This document shows, piece by piece, positions 44,846-54,317 of a stretch of 64,000 nucleotides of DNA. Source of the stretch: CAVSWT01 sp963746735 (GTDB taxonomy: Bacteria; Bacteroidota; Ignavibacteria; Ignavibacteriales; Ignavibacteriaceae); assembly GCA_963746735.1 (NCBI GenBank), contig CAVVCO010000031.1:1-64000 (forward strand), read 5' to 3'. The translations under genes and the position numbers were made by a program. The first letter of the stretch is position 1. Each line of letters begins with the position of its first letter. The notes under the pieces were generated by a model. It worked only from the letters and a program-made list of their open reading frames with translations, was not told the DNA's origin and ran no database searches.

Positions 44846-45175
44846 ATTATACTGAGTGTCTTCTTCATCGTCAAAAAGATCGTCATCATCATCTTCGTCA
44901 AAATCAAAATCGTCGTCGTAAATTTCGTCCTCATCTTCAGGTTCAATCTCTGAACTGTCTTCTGTTTCTTCTACTTCATCTTCATCGTCAAAATTATCAT
45001 CCTCTTCTTCATCATCGAAATCATCATCTTCATAATCCGAAGCGCCTAGATACATTTCCAAAGTTTCAATGTCTTCGTGTCCGGTTACCGGTATTCCACT
45101 TTCGATGCATTCTTCAATTAATTCGCCCTGAGTTTTAAAAACTTTTTCTTTTGAATCATTTGTTAAGCTGACCAT
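44843..45175 (-). CDS. Small protein with extremely acidic C-terminal half
   Basis: Of 110 residues, the first 45 form a plausible small domain (KTQGELIEECIESGIPVTGHEDIETLEMYLGA). Residues about 48-107 are almost only Asp and Glu with a few Phe, Tyr and Ser. The tail resembles those of RNA polymerase delta subunits or nucleic-acid mimics, but the N-terminal part is not recognised. CTCCTATTAAAAT-type sequence upstream gives a ribosome site (AGGAG). Function unknown. Confidence 0.7.
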   Translation of the reverse strand: MVSLTNDSKEKVFKTQGELIEECIESGIPVTGHEDIETLEMYLGASDYEDDDFDDEEEDDNFDDEDEVEETEDSSEIEPEDEDEIYDDDFDFDEDDDDDLFDDEEDTQYN

Positions 45176-45307
45176 TATAATAATTCTCCTATTAAAATTT
45201 TTATCCTTAAAAATGCTACTTAAATATTTATAAAATTATTTAAAGAGCCAAATTAAATTTTCATGTTTAAATTGTTTAAAATTTGCGTATGAAAACTTAA
45301 TTTAGAG

Positions 45308-45313
45308 TATAAT
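45308..45313 (+). promoter_or_regulatory. Possible -10 element of the Nudix gene
   Basis: TATAAT lies 37 bases before the start codon. A poor TTGCGT -35 candidate is at 45283-45288, 19 bases upstream. Weak support. Confidence 0.35.
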
Positions 45314-45350
45314 AAGTGTCAATACTATTTAAAATATTTTTGGACTAATC

Positions 45351-45836
45351 ATGATTCTTGCAACTCTTTGTTATGTAATTGATAAAAATAAACATCAAAC
45401 ATTAATGCTTCACCGGGTAAAGAAAAAAAATGATTTTCATGAAGGAAAATGGAATGGGCTTGGGGGAAAATTTGACGCAGGGGAAAGCCCCGAAGATTGT
45501 GTTATAAGAGAAATTAAAGAAGAATCGGGATTGACAATTAAAAGGCCAAGGCTCCATGGTTTTATCACTTTCCCAAATTTTGACGGGAAAAATGATTGGC
45601 ATGTCTTCATTTACACCACTGAAAATTTTAAGGGAAAAATAATTGATTCCAACGAGGGAAATTTAGAATGGATTCCAAATGAAAAGTTATTAGATTTAAA
45701 TTTATGGGATGGGGATAAGATTTTTCTAAATTGGGTTTTTAACAAAAAATTATCATCAAAAAAGAATAATTTTTTTAGTGCAAAGTTTAACTATGAAAAT
45801 GGGAAATTTAAAAGTTATTCCGTTAATTTTTATTGA
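45351..45836 (+). CDS. Nudix hydrolase, MutT/8-oxo-dGTPase-like
   Basis: The 161-residue protein has a full Nudix box: GGKFDAGESPEDCVIREIKEESG at about 41-63, matching Gx5Ex7REUxEExGU. The following RPRLHGFITFPNFDGKNDWHVFIYT resembles MTH1/YtkD-type 8-oxo-dGTP diphosphatases, which remove oxidised nucleotides. The basic C-terminus (KKLSSKKNN) is unusual. It is followed 70 bases later by the oxygenase gene on the same strand. Confidence 0.88.
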   Translation: MILATLCYVIDKNKHQTLMLHRVKKKNDFHEGKWNGLGGKFDAGESPEDCVIREIKEESGLTIKRPRLHGFITFPNFDGKNDWHVFIYTTENFKGKIIDSNEGNLEWIPNEKLLDLNLWDGDKIFLNWVFNKKLSSKKNNFFSAKFNYENGKFKSYSVNFY

Positions 45837-45906
45837 TCATTGTCGATAATAAAACTGTTCAACTCGCTGTTTAAAAAATATATTCGTAAATAATGGTGAA
45901 TTACTT

Positions 45907-46674
45907 ATGGTTCAATCCGAACTATCTCACTCAAAGGACGCCGTCCTGTTAAAATTATTTGAAACTCCCGTTATGATGTATGAATGGCCGGATGGCAAAG
46001 AGCTTGCAGATAAAATAAGAGATCTTGTTTACAAAAAGATGGAAGCATCAAAGGGAATTGTTGTCTCTAATGTTGGCGGATGGCATTCCGAAAAAGGAAT
46101 AGAAAAAACATGGAAAGACGACTGCATAAAAGAACTAATGCATAAAGTTCATCTTGCAAAGGATGAAGTAATTAAAAGAACAGTAAAAAATCCTACAAAA
46201 GCACATTTTAATAATTGGGACAGCGAAACCTGGGCAAACGTAAATTGGAAAAACTCCTTTAACGCTTCTCATGCGCACATGGTAAAAGATACGGTTTGGT
46301 CTGGTATTTTTTATGTTGAAACCGGAGATGCTGATATAAATTCTTCATTAGGGGGAAGAACCGTTTTCGAAAACCGCAGCATGATTCCAAAAGAAATAAT
46401 TAATAACAGCAACCCATTTGAAAACGAGTTTGCCGTTGTTCCCCAAAAAGGGTTGATGGTTTTATTTCCAGCATCTTTACATCACTATGTCGAAAAATAT
46501 ACTGGAGAAAAAAAAAGAATAACTATCGCTTTTAATTTAAAGCACACAGGTTTTGTTATCCCGGACTATTCAATTCTTGATCAACAGAAGATTTCCTGGA
46601 TGTGGAAAAATTTTAGGGGGATTATGTATTTGCAAAGCAAAGTTGTTAGGAGAGTAAAGAAAATTATCAAGTAG
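45907..46674 (+). CDS. TIGR02466-type putative 2OG-Fe(II) oxygenase
   Basis: This 255-residue protein has the TIGR02466 pattern: WANVNWKNSFNASHAHMVKDTVWSGIFYV holds the first iron ligands (HAH), and VLFPASLHHYVEKYTGEKKRITIAFN holds the distal His and the Arg that would bind 2-oxoglutarate. The family is often seen in marine bacteria and phages. Its substrate is unknown. The C-terminal about 35 residues are basic and aromatic (WMWKNFRGIMYLQSK), perhaps contacting membrane or nucleic acid. Confidence 0.75.
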   Translation: MVQSELSHSKDAVLLKLFETPVMMYEWPDGKELADKIRDLVYKKMEASKGIVVSNVGGWHSEKGIEKTWKDDCIKELMHKVHLAKDEVIKRTVKNPTKAHFNNWDSETWANVNWKNSFNASHAHMVKDTVWSGIFYVETGDADINSSLGGRTVFENRSMIPKEIINNSNPFENEFAVVPQKGLMVLFPASLHHYVEKYTGEKKRITIAFNLKHTGFVIPDYSILDQQKISWMWKNFRGIMYLQSKVVRRVKKIIK

Positions 46675-46702
46675 GCCTTGAAAATTTATGCGTGGATGAA
46701 TT

Positions 46703-47683
46703 TTAATCTATCTTCAAAACAATCTTGCCTATGTTTTTATTTGCTTCCATATATTGGTGAGCTTCGGCAACGTCTTTCCAGCTAAATACTTTATCAATTA
46801 TAGGTTTTAAATTCCCATTATTAAATTTTTCGTAAGCAAAATTTATAAGCTCTCTGTTAAGATTTTTTTGATAATCCAAACTTCTTGCACGAAGCGTTGA
46901 ACCAATTATTGAAAGTCTTCTTGATAAAATTATTCTTAAATCAAATTCATCTACTTTTCCTCCGCCGAGAGACGCAAGTATTATTAGTCTTCCGTCTATC
47001 GCGAGCGATTTAATATTATCTTTAAAATATGGCGCAGAGATAAAATCAATTATAACATCAACTCCTTTGCTGTTTGTAAAATTAGAAACTCTTTCGCTAA
47101 AGTTTTCATTTTTATAATCAATTGCTTCTTCTGTTCCAAGATCAAAACAAATTTTGTGTTTTTCTTTTGATGCGGTAACAAAAACTTTTGCTCCAATTTC
47201 TTTTGCTATTTGTATTGATGCAGTCCCAACTCCGCTTGCCCCGGCATGGATTAAAACTGTCTCTCCTTTTTTTAATTTCGCTATAGAAATTAAAGATTGA
47301 TATGCGGTTAAAAATACTTCGGGAATTGCGGCAGCTTGTTCAAAGCTTAAGTTTGTTGGAATTTTATTTGCCATTGATTCGTTTATTAAACAATATTCTG
47401 CGTAACCCCCTCCTGGAACCAAACCAAAAACTCTATCTCCAATTTTGTGTTTTGTTACCTCGGCACCTATTTCCGAAACAACCCCGGAAATTTCCAAGCC
47501 CAATATTTCGCTCGCTCCTTTGGGCGGCGGATATTTTCCTTCCCTTTGTAAAATATCAGCTCTGTTTAGCGCCGTTGCTTCAACTTTAACAAGCAATTGG
47601 TTTTTACCGGGAATTGGTTTTTCAGTGTTTCCTAATTTTAATTGTTCCGTTCCGCCTGGGGCTTGAACTATAATTGCTTTCAT
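46703..47683 (-). CDS. NAD(P)H:quinone oxidoreductase (PIG3/QOR family)
   Basis: This 326-residue MDR enzyme matches TP53I3/QOR: ATALNRADILQREGKYPPPKGASEILGLEISGVV near the N-terminus, then ETVLIHAGASGVGTASIQIAKEIGAKV as the NADPH-binding motif. Members reduce quinones by one or two electrons. It starts 4 bases behind the alpha/beta hydrolase, so both are on one transcript. Confidence 0.88.
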   Translation of the reverse strand: MKAIIVQAPGGTEQLKLGNTEKPIPGKNQLLVKVEATALNRADILQREGKYPPPKGASEILGLEISGVVSEIGAEVTKHKIGDRVFGLVPGGGYAEYCLINESMANKIPTNLSFEQAAAIPEVFLTAYQSLISIAKLKKGETVLIHAGASGVGTASIQIAKEIGAKVFVTASKEKHKICFDLGTEEAIDYKNENFSERVSNFTNSKGVDVIIDFISAPYFKDNIKSLAIDGRLIILASLGGGKVDEFDLRIILSRRLSIIGSTLRARSLDYQKNLNRELINFAYEKFNNGNLKPIIDKVFSWKDVAEAHQYMEANKNIGKIVLKID

Positions 47684-47687
47684 TAAG

Positions 47688-48458
47688 TTATTCTATTGAA
47701 GATAAAAATTTTTGAATGGCTTCTGCCACAAAATCGGGGTTTTCAACCGGCGACATGTGCCCGGCTTTTGGAACAACAACAAAGGTTGAGTTTGAAACTT
47801 TGTCGGCATATTTTTTCATTTGTTCCGGCGGAGTGAAGGCATCAACCTCGCCGCAAACAAACAAAGAAGGAATTTTTATTTCTTCAAGATAATGAGTTGA
47901 GTCTGTTCTTCCCGACATGGCGAGCAAACAGCCTTTTACACCAACCGCAGAAAAAGATTTTGATCTTTCAAGAGTGGTTAAATATTTGTTGCCCATTGTT
48001 TTAATAGACTCTTCGGCAAAACATGTCGGCACAAAATCTTCAACAAACTTTTGAACACCCAAAGTATTTATTTTTTTTATTCCCTCTGCTCTTCTAATTT
48101 TTGCTGCATTATCATCCGCTTCCGGTTTTGTATCACAAAATATAATAGCGGCAAGTTTATCCTGCATTCTTTCGACTGCCCTAAATGAAATATACCCCCC
48201 CATCGATATTCCACAAAGAGTTGGCTTGTACAAATTCATTTCTTCAATTAGGCTCTCAATATCATCAACAAATGACTCAATTGTAAATTGTCCGTCACCC
48301 GCCGGGGCTTGCCCCAACCCGCGCAAATCGAATGAAACACAAAAATATTGATCTTTTAAACTCGATATTATATCATACCACAAAAAATGATCATAAGGAA
48401 ATCCATGTATAAAAATTATTGCGCGATTTTTTTTATTCCCAGCTTGATAAATTGTCAT
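47688..48458 (-). CDS. Alpha/beta hydrolase, enol-lactonase/esterase-like
   Basis: This 256-residue hydrolase has FIHGFPYDHFLWYD as the oxyanion region, GISMGGY with the nucleophile Ser, an acid in VCGEVDAFTPPEQM and the base in KAGHMSPVENP. It resembles 3-oxoadipate enol-lactonase and related esterases, but no aromatic-degradation genes are near. Its stop lies 4 bases before the quinone oxidoreductase start, forming an operon. Confidence 0.82.
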   Translation of the reverse strand: MTIYQAGNKKNRAIIFIHGFPYDHFLWYDIISSLKDQYFCVSFDLRGLGQAPAGDGQFTIESFVDDIESLIEEMNLYKPTLCGISMGGYISFRAVERMQDKLAAIIFCDTKPEADDNAAKIRRAEGIKKINTLGVQKFVEDFVPTCFAEESIKTMGNKYLTTLERSKSFSAVGVKGCLLAMSGRTDSTHYLEEIKIPSLFVCGEVDAFTPPEQMKKYADKVSNSTFVVVPKAGHMSPVENPDFVAEAIQKFLSSIE

Positions 48459-48857
48459 TTTATTTTTTATTGATTGGTTTTAAAAATTCAAATATAATTT
48501 CATAGCACCGCTTAAAATAAGGATAGATAAAATGAAAATAAAATTCACCTAAGCGATTATAATTATTTTATTCTTTAATCAGCAAGGGAAATGAATTTTA
48601 GTCAAGTCAGTTCTTAAAGCTTGACGAAAAGCAAAGTTAATTTACGTGCTATAAAAATTTAGGCGTTTGAAATATTCTATGATACCGTGCACTCATTTCA
48701 AAAATAAATAACTATATTAATGTTATTTTTAAAGTGCTGGTTATTTATAAACATATTGCCGTTAAAAAATCAGCTTAGAGAAGACTTGCAATTAGTTTTT
48801 GCTTACTCTTTTCTTTAGTGGCTTTATAAATTAATTTTATATTAGAATAAAAAGAAT
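48459..48857. other. AT-rich divergent intergenic region before glgA
   Basis: About 400 bases between divergent genes. No coding frame, RNA fold or repeat copy was recognised. It should contain the promoters of both the hydrolase operon and glgA. Confidence 0.5.
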
Positions 48858-50324
48858 ATGAAAATTGCTTTTGTTTCTTCTGAAGTATTTCCCTTTTCAA
48901 AAACTGGCGGACTGGCGGATGTTGCCGGGGCACTTCCCAAAGCACTTGAAAAGTTGGGGCATGAAGTAAAAGTTTTTACCCCCAAGTATGATATAATTGA
49001 TGAAAATAAATTCGGATTAAAATATAGCTGGGAATTCGGGGGTATGCCGATAAGAATAAACGGCCACATCCGTGATGTTCATATACATCGGTGTTTACTT
49101 CCCGATTCTAGTGTTGAAGTGAATTTTATCGACTGCCCCCATTACTTCAGCAGAGGTAAAATTTATTCTAACAGTTATGATGAAGACGAGCGCTTTATTC
49201 TTTTTATGAAAGGAACAATTGAATCATTGCAAAGGCTGCAATGGATTCCGGACATCATTCATTGCAATGATTGGCAGACAGGGCTTCTTCCTTTATTTAT
49301 TAAGGATAATTATAGCTGGGATAAAATGTTTGATCATACTGCCACGGTTTATACAATTCACAACATCGGTTACCAGGGAAAATTTTCAAAAGCGGCTTTA
49401 CTAAATGCAGAAATAAAAGGAAATCTATTTTATCCGGGCGGTCCCGTAGAATATGAAGACAGCGTTTCATTTATGAAAGCAGGAATCTCTTTTGCGGATG
49501 TAATTAATACTGTTAGTAAAACATACGCATACGAAATACTTACCCCGGAATATGGTTCCGGGATGCAGGATGCTTTAACAGCCAGGGAAAAAGATTTGTT
49601 TGGAATTGTTAATGGAGTAGATTATGAAACCTGGAACCCGGATGAAGATCGTTTTCTTCCGTTTCGATATTCAAGTAAATATTTAGGCGGAAAATTAAAA
49701 AACAAGATTTTTCTTCTTGAGCACATGAAATTAGAATACAAAGAAGATGTTCCGCTTATTGCAATTATTTCAAGGATGGCTGCTCAAAAAGGTTTTGATA
49801 TTTTTGTACAGGCCGCGGAAGCTCTAATGAAGCTAAATGCTCAATGGGTCGTGTTGGGAAGTGGTGAAGAAAAGTACGAAAACCATTTTAGATTTCTTGC
49901 GTCAACCTTCCCGGATAAAATCGCAATTTATCTTGGCTTTAACAATGAACTCTCTCATTTAATTGAAGCCGGTGCAGATTTATTCCTTATGCCCTCACAT
50001 TATGAGCCATGCGGATTAAATCAAATTTATAGTTTAAAATATGGAACTATTCCAATTGTTCGTAAAACCGGCGGCCTTGCTGATACAGTTATGGATTGGG
50101 ACGAAATGACTTTTAATGGATTTGATAACGGCACAGGCTTTTCATTTAATGATTATACAGGATATGCTCTTTCAGTAACTGTAGAAAGGGCATTAAAATA
50201 TTATAACCAAAAAGATGTCTGGACAAAAATACAAAAGAATGGAATGGGCCAGGACTTTTCATGGGGTAATTCTGCAAAAGAATATGTTGCGTTATATGAA
50301 AAAGCGATTGAAAAAAGAAAATGA
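48858..50324 (+). CDS. glgA: Glycogen synthase (ADP-glucose)
   Basis: GlgA extends alpha-1,4-glucan from ADP-glucose. The 488-residue GT5 enzyme begins MKIAFVSSEVFPFSKTGGLADVAGALP with the substrate-binding KTGGL at 15-19. The Rossmann C-domain has IISRMAAQKGFDIF, VLGSGEEKYE and the catalytic-loop segment LMPSHYEPCGLNQIYSLKYGTIPIVRKTGGLADTV. No other glycogen gene is in the window. Confidence 0.93.
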   Translation: MKIAFVSSEVFPFSKTGGLADVAGALPKALEKLGHEVKVFTPKYDIIDENKFGLKYSWEFGGMPIRINGHIRDVHIHRCLLPDSSVEVNFIDCPHYFSRGKIYSNSYDEDERFILFMKGTIESLQRLQWIPDIIHCNDWQTGLLPLFIKDNYSWDKMFDHTATVYTIHNIGYQGKFSKAALLNAEIKGNLFYPGGPVEYEDSVSFMKAGISFADVINTVSKTYAYEILTPEYGSGMQDALTAREKDLFGIVNGVDYETWNPDEDRFLPFRYSSKYLGGKLKNKIFLLEHMKLEYKEDVPLIAIISRMAAQKGFDIFVQAAEALMKLNAQWVVLGSGEEKYENHFRFLASTFPDKIAIYLGFNNELSHLIEAGADLFLMPSHYEPCGLNQIYSLKYGTIPIVRKTGGLADTVMDWDEMTFNGFDNGTGFSFNDYTGYALSVTVERALKYYNQKDVWTKIQKNGMGQDFSWGNSAKEYVALYEKAIEKRK

Positions 50325-50445
50325 AAATAATCTGCTTATCCAATTCAATTAAGAACCAATCTAATTCGTTTTTGTGACCATAATAATTCTTCTTAATTAT
50401 TTTTGTTTTATTTTCGCAATTAATAAATTTCAACAATTAAGAATT

Positions 50446-50937
50446 ATGCAAGATTTAAATTTTAATCCTTTTAAATCAACTTCGGATTTTAGAAATAATT
50501 ATAAACTACACGATTTGGCAGAAATAGCGGGGAAAAATCTTTTAACCCAATGGGGTTTTGAATTTAATGATTTTGGAAAAGACAACCGTTATAAAAAAGT
50601 CTGGGAAAAAGGAAAAGACAAGCCGGATGTAATAATTTCTTATAAAAATAAAAAAGCTCTTCTTGATTGGAAAGCAAAACATAAGTCTGTTTGGCTGATA
50701 AACGAGCGCGCTTATAATTCATATAAAGAATGGGAAAAGATTTTGATGATGCCGGTTATAATTTCATTTTTTGTTTTTAATGATAGCCGGGAAATTAAAG
50801 AAATGCGTTTCGCTTGTTTAAGCAGGCATGAACATAAGATAAGTTCTGAAAAAGAATGGGATAAAAATCAGACCGTTGAATTTGAAAATGCATTGCCTGT
50901 ATTTTCAAAGCCGGCACTTATAAAATTTTTAGCATAA
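50446..50937 (+). CDS. Predicted PD-(D/E)XK nuclease-fold protein
   Basis: The start is set at 50446 (MQDLNFNPF, 163 residues), because the 24 residues before it are hydrophobic and unlike the rest. The pattern fits the PD-(D/E)XK fold: Glu26 in the first helix (LAEIAGKNLLTQWGFE), Pro60-Asp61 (KPDVIISY) and Asp74-Trp-Lys76 (LLDWKAK), with the usual strand spacing. Two or more later helices follow. The fold includes many restriction and repair nucleases but also inactive relatives. It sits 6 bases before a helical-repeat gene. Role unknown. Confidence 0.55.
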   Translation: MQDLNFNPFKSTSDFRNNYKLHDLAEIAGKNLLTQWGFEFNDFGKDNRYKKVWEKGKDKPDVIISYKNKKALLDWKAKHKSVWLINERAYNSYKEWEKILMMPVIISFFVFNDSREIKEMRFACLSRHEHKISSEKEWDKNQTVEFENALPVFSKPALIKFLA

Positions 50938-50943
50938 TACTTT

Positions 50944-51483
50944 ATGGGCTCACTCAAGAAAAAAGATGTTGAATATATCTTTGTTAATTCCTGTTCCCCT
51001 GATGAACTTTTTGATGCATTTAGAGCCGCGATCGAAAATAAAATTAAAGATGCCGCCCTTTATAAATCATTGCTGTGGAATAAAGTTCTGTCCCCCGATG
51101 AAATTTCAATGTACGCAGAAAAGATTTGCAAAGAATTTCCGGAGATCAGCTATAAAACTTTTTATGCTGTTGGACAAATATTAGAATCCATGTCCGTTTA
51201 TGGCATCTACCACGAGCGGGCATTTAATTACTTTATAAAAGCATCAAAAGCCAACACCATTTCACATGAGCCATATGTTGCCATAGCAAAAATGTATAAT
51301 TACGAGCTGGACTGTCCAAAACTTAAAAATGTAGTAATGACGCTTAAGCAGGGAATTGAAACAGTTCATCTTAAGAGCAAGGTTTGTTTTGCTTTATCAA
51401 ATATTTATAAAAAAACAGGGGATAAAGAAAATGAAAAATTATATCAATCGAGGGGAGAAAAATATCAGAGGGAATTACACTAG
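50944..51483 (+). CDS. TPR-like helical repeat protein
   Basis: This 179-residue protein is almost entirely helical, with TPR-like pairs (YHERAFNYFIKASKANTISHEPYVAIAKMYNYELDC, LKSKVCFALSNIYKKTGDKENEKLYQ). There is no signal peptide or membrane segment. It follows the predicted nuclease-fold gene by 6 bases and is very probably co-translated, so the two may work together. Family not recognised. Confidence 0.65.
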   Translation: MGSLKKKDVEYIFVNSCSPDELFDAFRAAIENKIKDAALYKSLLWNKVLSPDEISMYAEKICKEFPEISYKTFYAVGQILESMSVYGIYHERAFNYFIKASKANTISHEPYVAIAKMYNYELDCPKLKNVVMTLKQGIETVHLKSKVCFALSNIYKKTGDKENEKLYQSRGEKYQRELH

Positions 51484-51523
51484 AAACCTAAATCTGACCG
51501 ATAAACATCGAGATATTTTAACG

Positions 51524-54241
51524 CTAATAATAATATCCAATTGAAAAATAAAAAAGAACATTTCCAAAACTCAGCGGGTTGCCGGGTAAATTTTTTGTAA
51601 ACAGAAAACTTCTTCCAACTGAAAATTCAGCTGGACCAACAGGCGTATCAAATGCTAATGAAAGGCCAATCCCGTGCCTTAAATCTTTTAATTTAATTTG
51701 TTCTTGTTCCGGCCAGGCTTTCCCAAGATCATAGCGGGCTTTAAAGTACGTGTCAAAGAAAATATCAAAGGGCAATTTATATCTGTACTCCATTGATGCT
51801 AAAAAAATTTGTCTCCCTCTAAATTCATCCTGCCTCATACCAAAAAAAGAAGTTTGTCCGCCAATTGAGTATTGTTTAGTTAATGGCAAAGTTTTATCTG
51901 CAAATCCCAGCATAAGCCGTGGAGAAAAAGTGCTGACATTATCAATTGTAATATAGTTTTTATAATCAAAACCAAAATTCAAATAGCCAACGTCGCCGCC
52001 CAAAATTTGCTGGGCTGTTTCATAAAATGCATTAAAATAAACTCCCTTCGTTGGATACGGATATTTATCCTGCGTATCAATAGTTGTGCTAGTTCTTAAA
52101 GAAACTATCTTTGTTGTAAAAGGATTTACCGGAATTATTCCTTGCTTTGATTTAAGTTTATCAATTTCATATTCGCCTTTAATAATTAAATTACCAAACT
52201 TTCCGACCTGCGCACCAACTGCGATAGAGCCCCCATAATAAATTTGCCTATACTCCCCTATAGTTGATCTTGAAAATTCGCTGCTTTCCTTAACAGAATC
52301 ATCTGCGTAATTAAAAGCATCATCAAACTTGTAATAAGCATTAAATTTATAAGTTAAATACGTTTTCAATATTCTGTTCGATTTAAGCTCTAGGATATAA
52401 GATCTATTCCTTGCCCCGCCGAAAAGAATTAATCCGAGCTCGTTGCCGGAACCAAATAAATTTTCATTTCTGATATCTAATCCGAGCTGTGCTTTTTTTT
52501 CATCGTCAATTCTAAATCCAACCCGCATTAAGCTGGAGACTTTTTCTTGCAGCTTCACATCAAGAATGTTTTGATTTTCATGGCGAATAACCGAAAGATT
52601 TATATTCTCAAATAAATTTGTTGTTCGTAAATTTGTTAACGCTTGTTGTATTGGCTGGTAACGAAAATAATCACCTTCTTTTAAAGGAATTTCCCTGTTT
52701 ATTACTGTCGGATCTGTAAGATCGTTTCCCTCTATTTTTATTTTAGAAATCATCCCTTCATCAAAAGTTAAATATAATACACCGGTGTTCTTATTGAAAT
52801 CAATATCTTGAACGTCCGCCAGCGAAAAGCCCTTTTCTCTATAGAGATTTAAAACATCAATCAATTTTTCACACAGCTTACGGGAATTATAAGGTTTATT
52901 GTATAATGGATAGAGAATTGAATCAACCATTTCAGGCTGAATAATATTTATTCCCTCAATCACAAAATCTTTTATAATTGGATTTTTTGTATAAATAAAT
53001 TTTAAAGTAGAATAATCCTGGTTTTCATCAATTTCTGCTTTGATGTCTTCATATTCTCCTGTTTGATATTTTTTGTAAATTTCTTTTAAAATGTCTGAAC
53101 TGCTGACGGAATCTTTCCCTGTAAATTCATCAACCATGGGAACATCTGAATTGGATACGATGCTTTCACTAACAATGTTTTTTATATAGAACTTATTTTC
53201 ATCAATTCTTGAATTGTATATAGAATCGATATCACGCTTAATCTTTTTAACATAAGGCAATGCTGCACGATATCCTCGCTCAACGATGTCTTCAATGTTG
53301 ACAAAATCTGTGGATATATCATTAGTTAAATTTGGCTGAATGTTAACGTTGGCTTCTCTCATTTGGGCTTCATTTAAGAGCCTCATTGGAATGCTTACAA
53401 TTTGGTCTGCAACCACCCAGGGAAGCTTTAACTCCTCTTCATTATGTAAAGAGCTTGTTGTATTCACAGCAATAACATAATCGCTTATTTTTCTTGCTGC
53501 TTCAACAGGAATGTTTGCTACCAATCCGCCATCAACTAAAGTCATGGAATCAAGTTTAACCGGGGCAAGAAAAAAAGAAACACTTGAGCTAGCCCTTAAT
53601 GCCTGGCTTAACGAACCTTTGCTAATTGAAACCAGATTTCCAGTTACAAGATCTGTAGTGACTGCTCTAAAATGTACGAGCAAATCATCAAAATTTTTTC
53701 TTACATGAATTGGCGCCTGAAATGCAAGCAGGCTTAAATAGTTTGAAAGTTTCTGTCCATCATTAAATGAAGTAGGAAGGATGGGTTTAAATCCATTTAA
53801 TCTTAAAGTAAAAATCGCTCTGTCTTCAGTTACTTTTTGATCAACAAACAATTGTCTGCGGTCAGATTCCCTATTTAAAGAAAGCAGCTCTTCCCAATCT
53901 GTATTCCTGGCAATTGAATCAATTTGATTTACAGAATAACCGGCGGCATATAAGCCGCCAATAATGCTTCCCATGCTGGTACCGACAATTACGTCAATAT
54001 GAATACCAGCCTGCTCAAAAGCTTTTAACACTCCTATTTGCGACAAGCCTCTCGCTCCACCGCCGCTTAATGCTAACGCTACAATTGGCTTATTAACAGG
54101 AACTTTTTCTTCTAAACCGAATGGAAGCGGATTGGTTCTATATTTTATTGATAAGATACTTTTTTTTTGTGGAAAGATAGCACTGCTAAACAGCGTGAGC
54201 AGAAGTAAGAGGAAACAGAATATTTTCGTTTTATAATTCAT
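51524..54241 (-). CDS. Patatin phospholipase fused to POTRA and outer-membrane beta-barrel (PlpD-like)
   Basis: The protein has 905 residues. After a signal peptide (about 1-24) comes a patatin domain (about 52-340) with the oxyanion GGGARG (60-65), the nucleophile Ser89 in GTSMG and the dyad Asp in VDGGL near 231. A POTRA region (about 410-565; VDSILYPLYNKPYNSRKLCEKLIDVL) and a 16-strand-type BamA/TamA barrel (about 570-905, ending in FYFSIGYYY) follow. This is the type Vd autotransporter layout of PlpD. It acts at or outside the outer membrane. The gene follows yidC by about 75 bases. Confidence 0.9.
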   Translation of the reverse strand: MNYKTKIFCFLLLLLTLFSSAIFPQKKSILSIKYRTNPLPFGLEEKVPVNKPIVALALSGGGARGLSQIGVLKAFEQAGIHIDVIVGTSMGSIIGGLYAAGYSVNQIDSIARNTDWEELLSLNRESDRRQLFVDQKVTEDRAIFTLRLNGFKPILPTSFNDGQKLSNYLSLLAFQAPIHVRKNFDDLLVHFRAVTTDLVTGNLVSISKGSLSQALRASSSVSFFLAPVKLDSMTLVDGGLVANIPVEAARKISDYVIAVNTTSSLHNEEELKLPWVVADQIVSIPMRLLNEAQMREANVNIQPNLTNDISTDFVNIEDIVERGYRAALPYVKKIKRDIDSIYNSRIDENKFYIKNIVSESIVSNSDVPMVDEFTGKDSVSSSDILKEIYKKYQTGEYEDIKAEIDENQDYSTLKFIYTKNPIIKDFVIEGINIIQPEMVDSILYPLYNKPYNSRKLCEKLIDVLNLYREKGFSLADVQDIDFNKNTGVLYLTFDEGMISKIKIEGNDLTDPTVINREIPLKEGDYFRYQPIQQALTNLRTTNLFENINLSVIRHENQNILDVKLQEKVSSLMRVGFRIDDEKKAQLGLDIRNENLFGSGNELGLILFGGARNRSYILELKSNRILKTYLTYKFNAYYKFDDAFNYADDSVKESSEFSRSTIGEYRQIYYGGSIAVGAQVGKFGNLIIKGEYEIDKLKSKQGIIPVNPFTTKIVSLRTSTTIDTQDKYPYPTKGVYFNAFYETAQQILGGDVGYLNFGFDYKNYITIDNVSTFSPRLMLGFADKTLPLTKQYSIGGQTSFFGMRQDEFRGRQIFLASMEYRYKLPFDIFFDTYFKARYDLGKAWPEQEQIKLKDLRHGIGLSLAFDTPVGPAEFSVGRSFLFTKNLPGNPLSFGNVLFYFSIGYYY

Positions 54242-54317
54242 CCGTATAAAAAAGTATTAATCCTCACTTTAGAGTAATAATTAAATCTAAAGGTATTTAA
54301 AATACTTTTAATTATTC

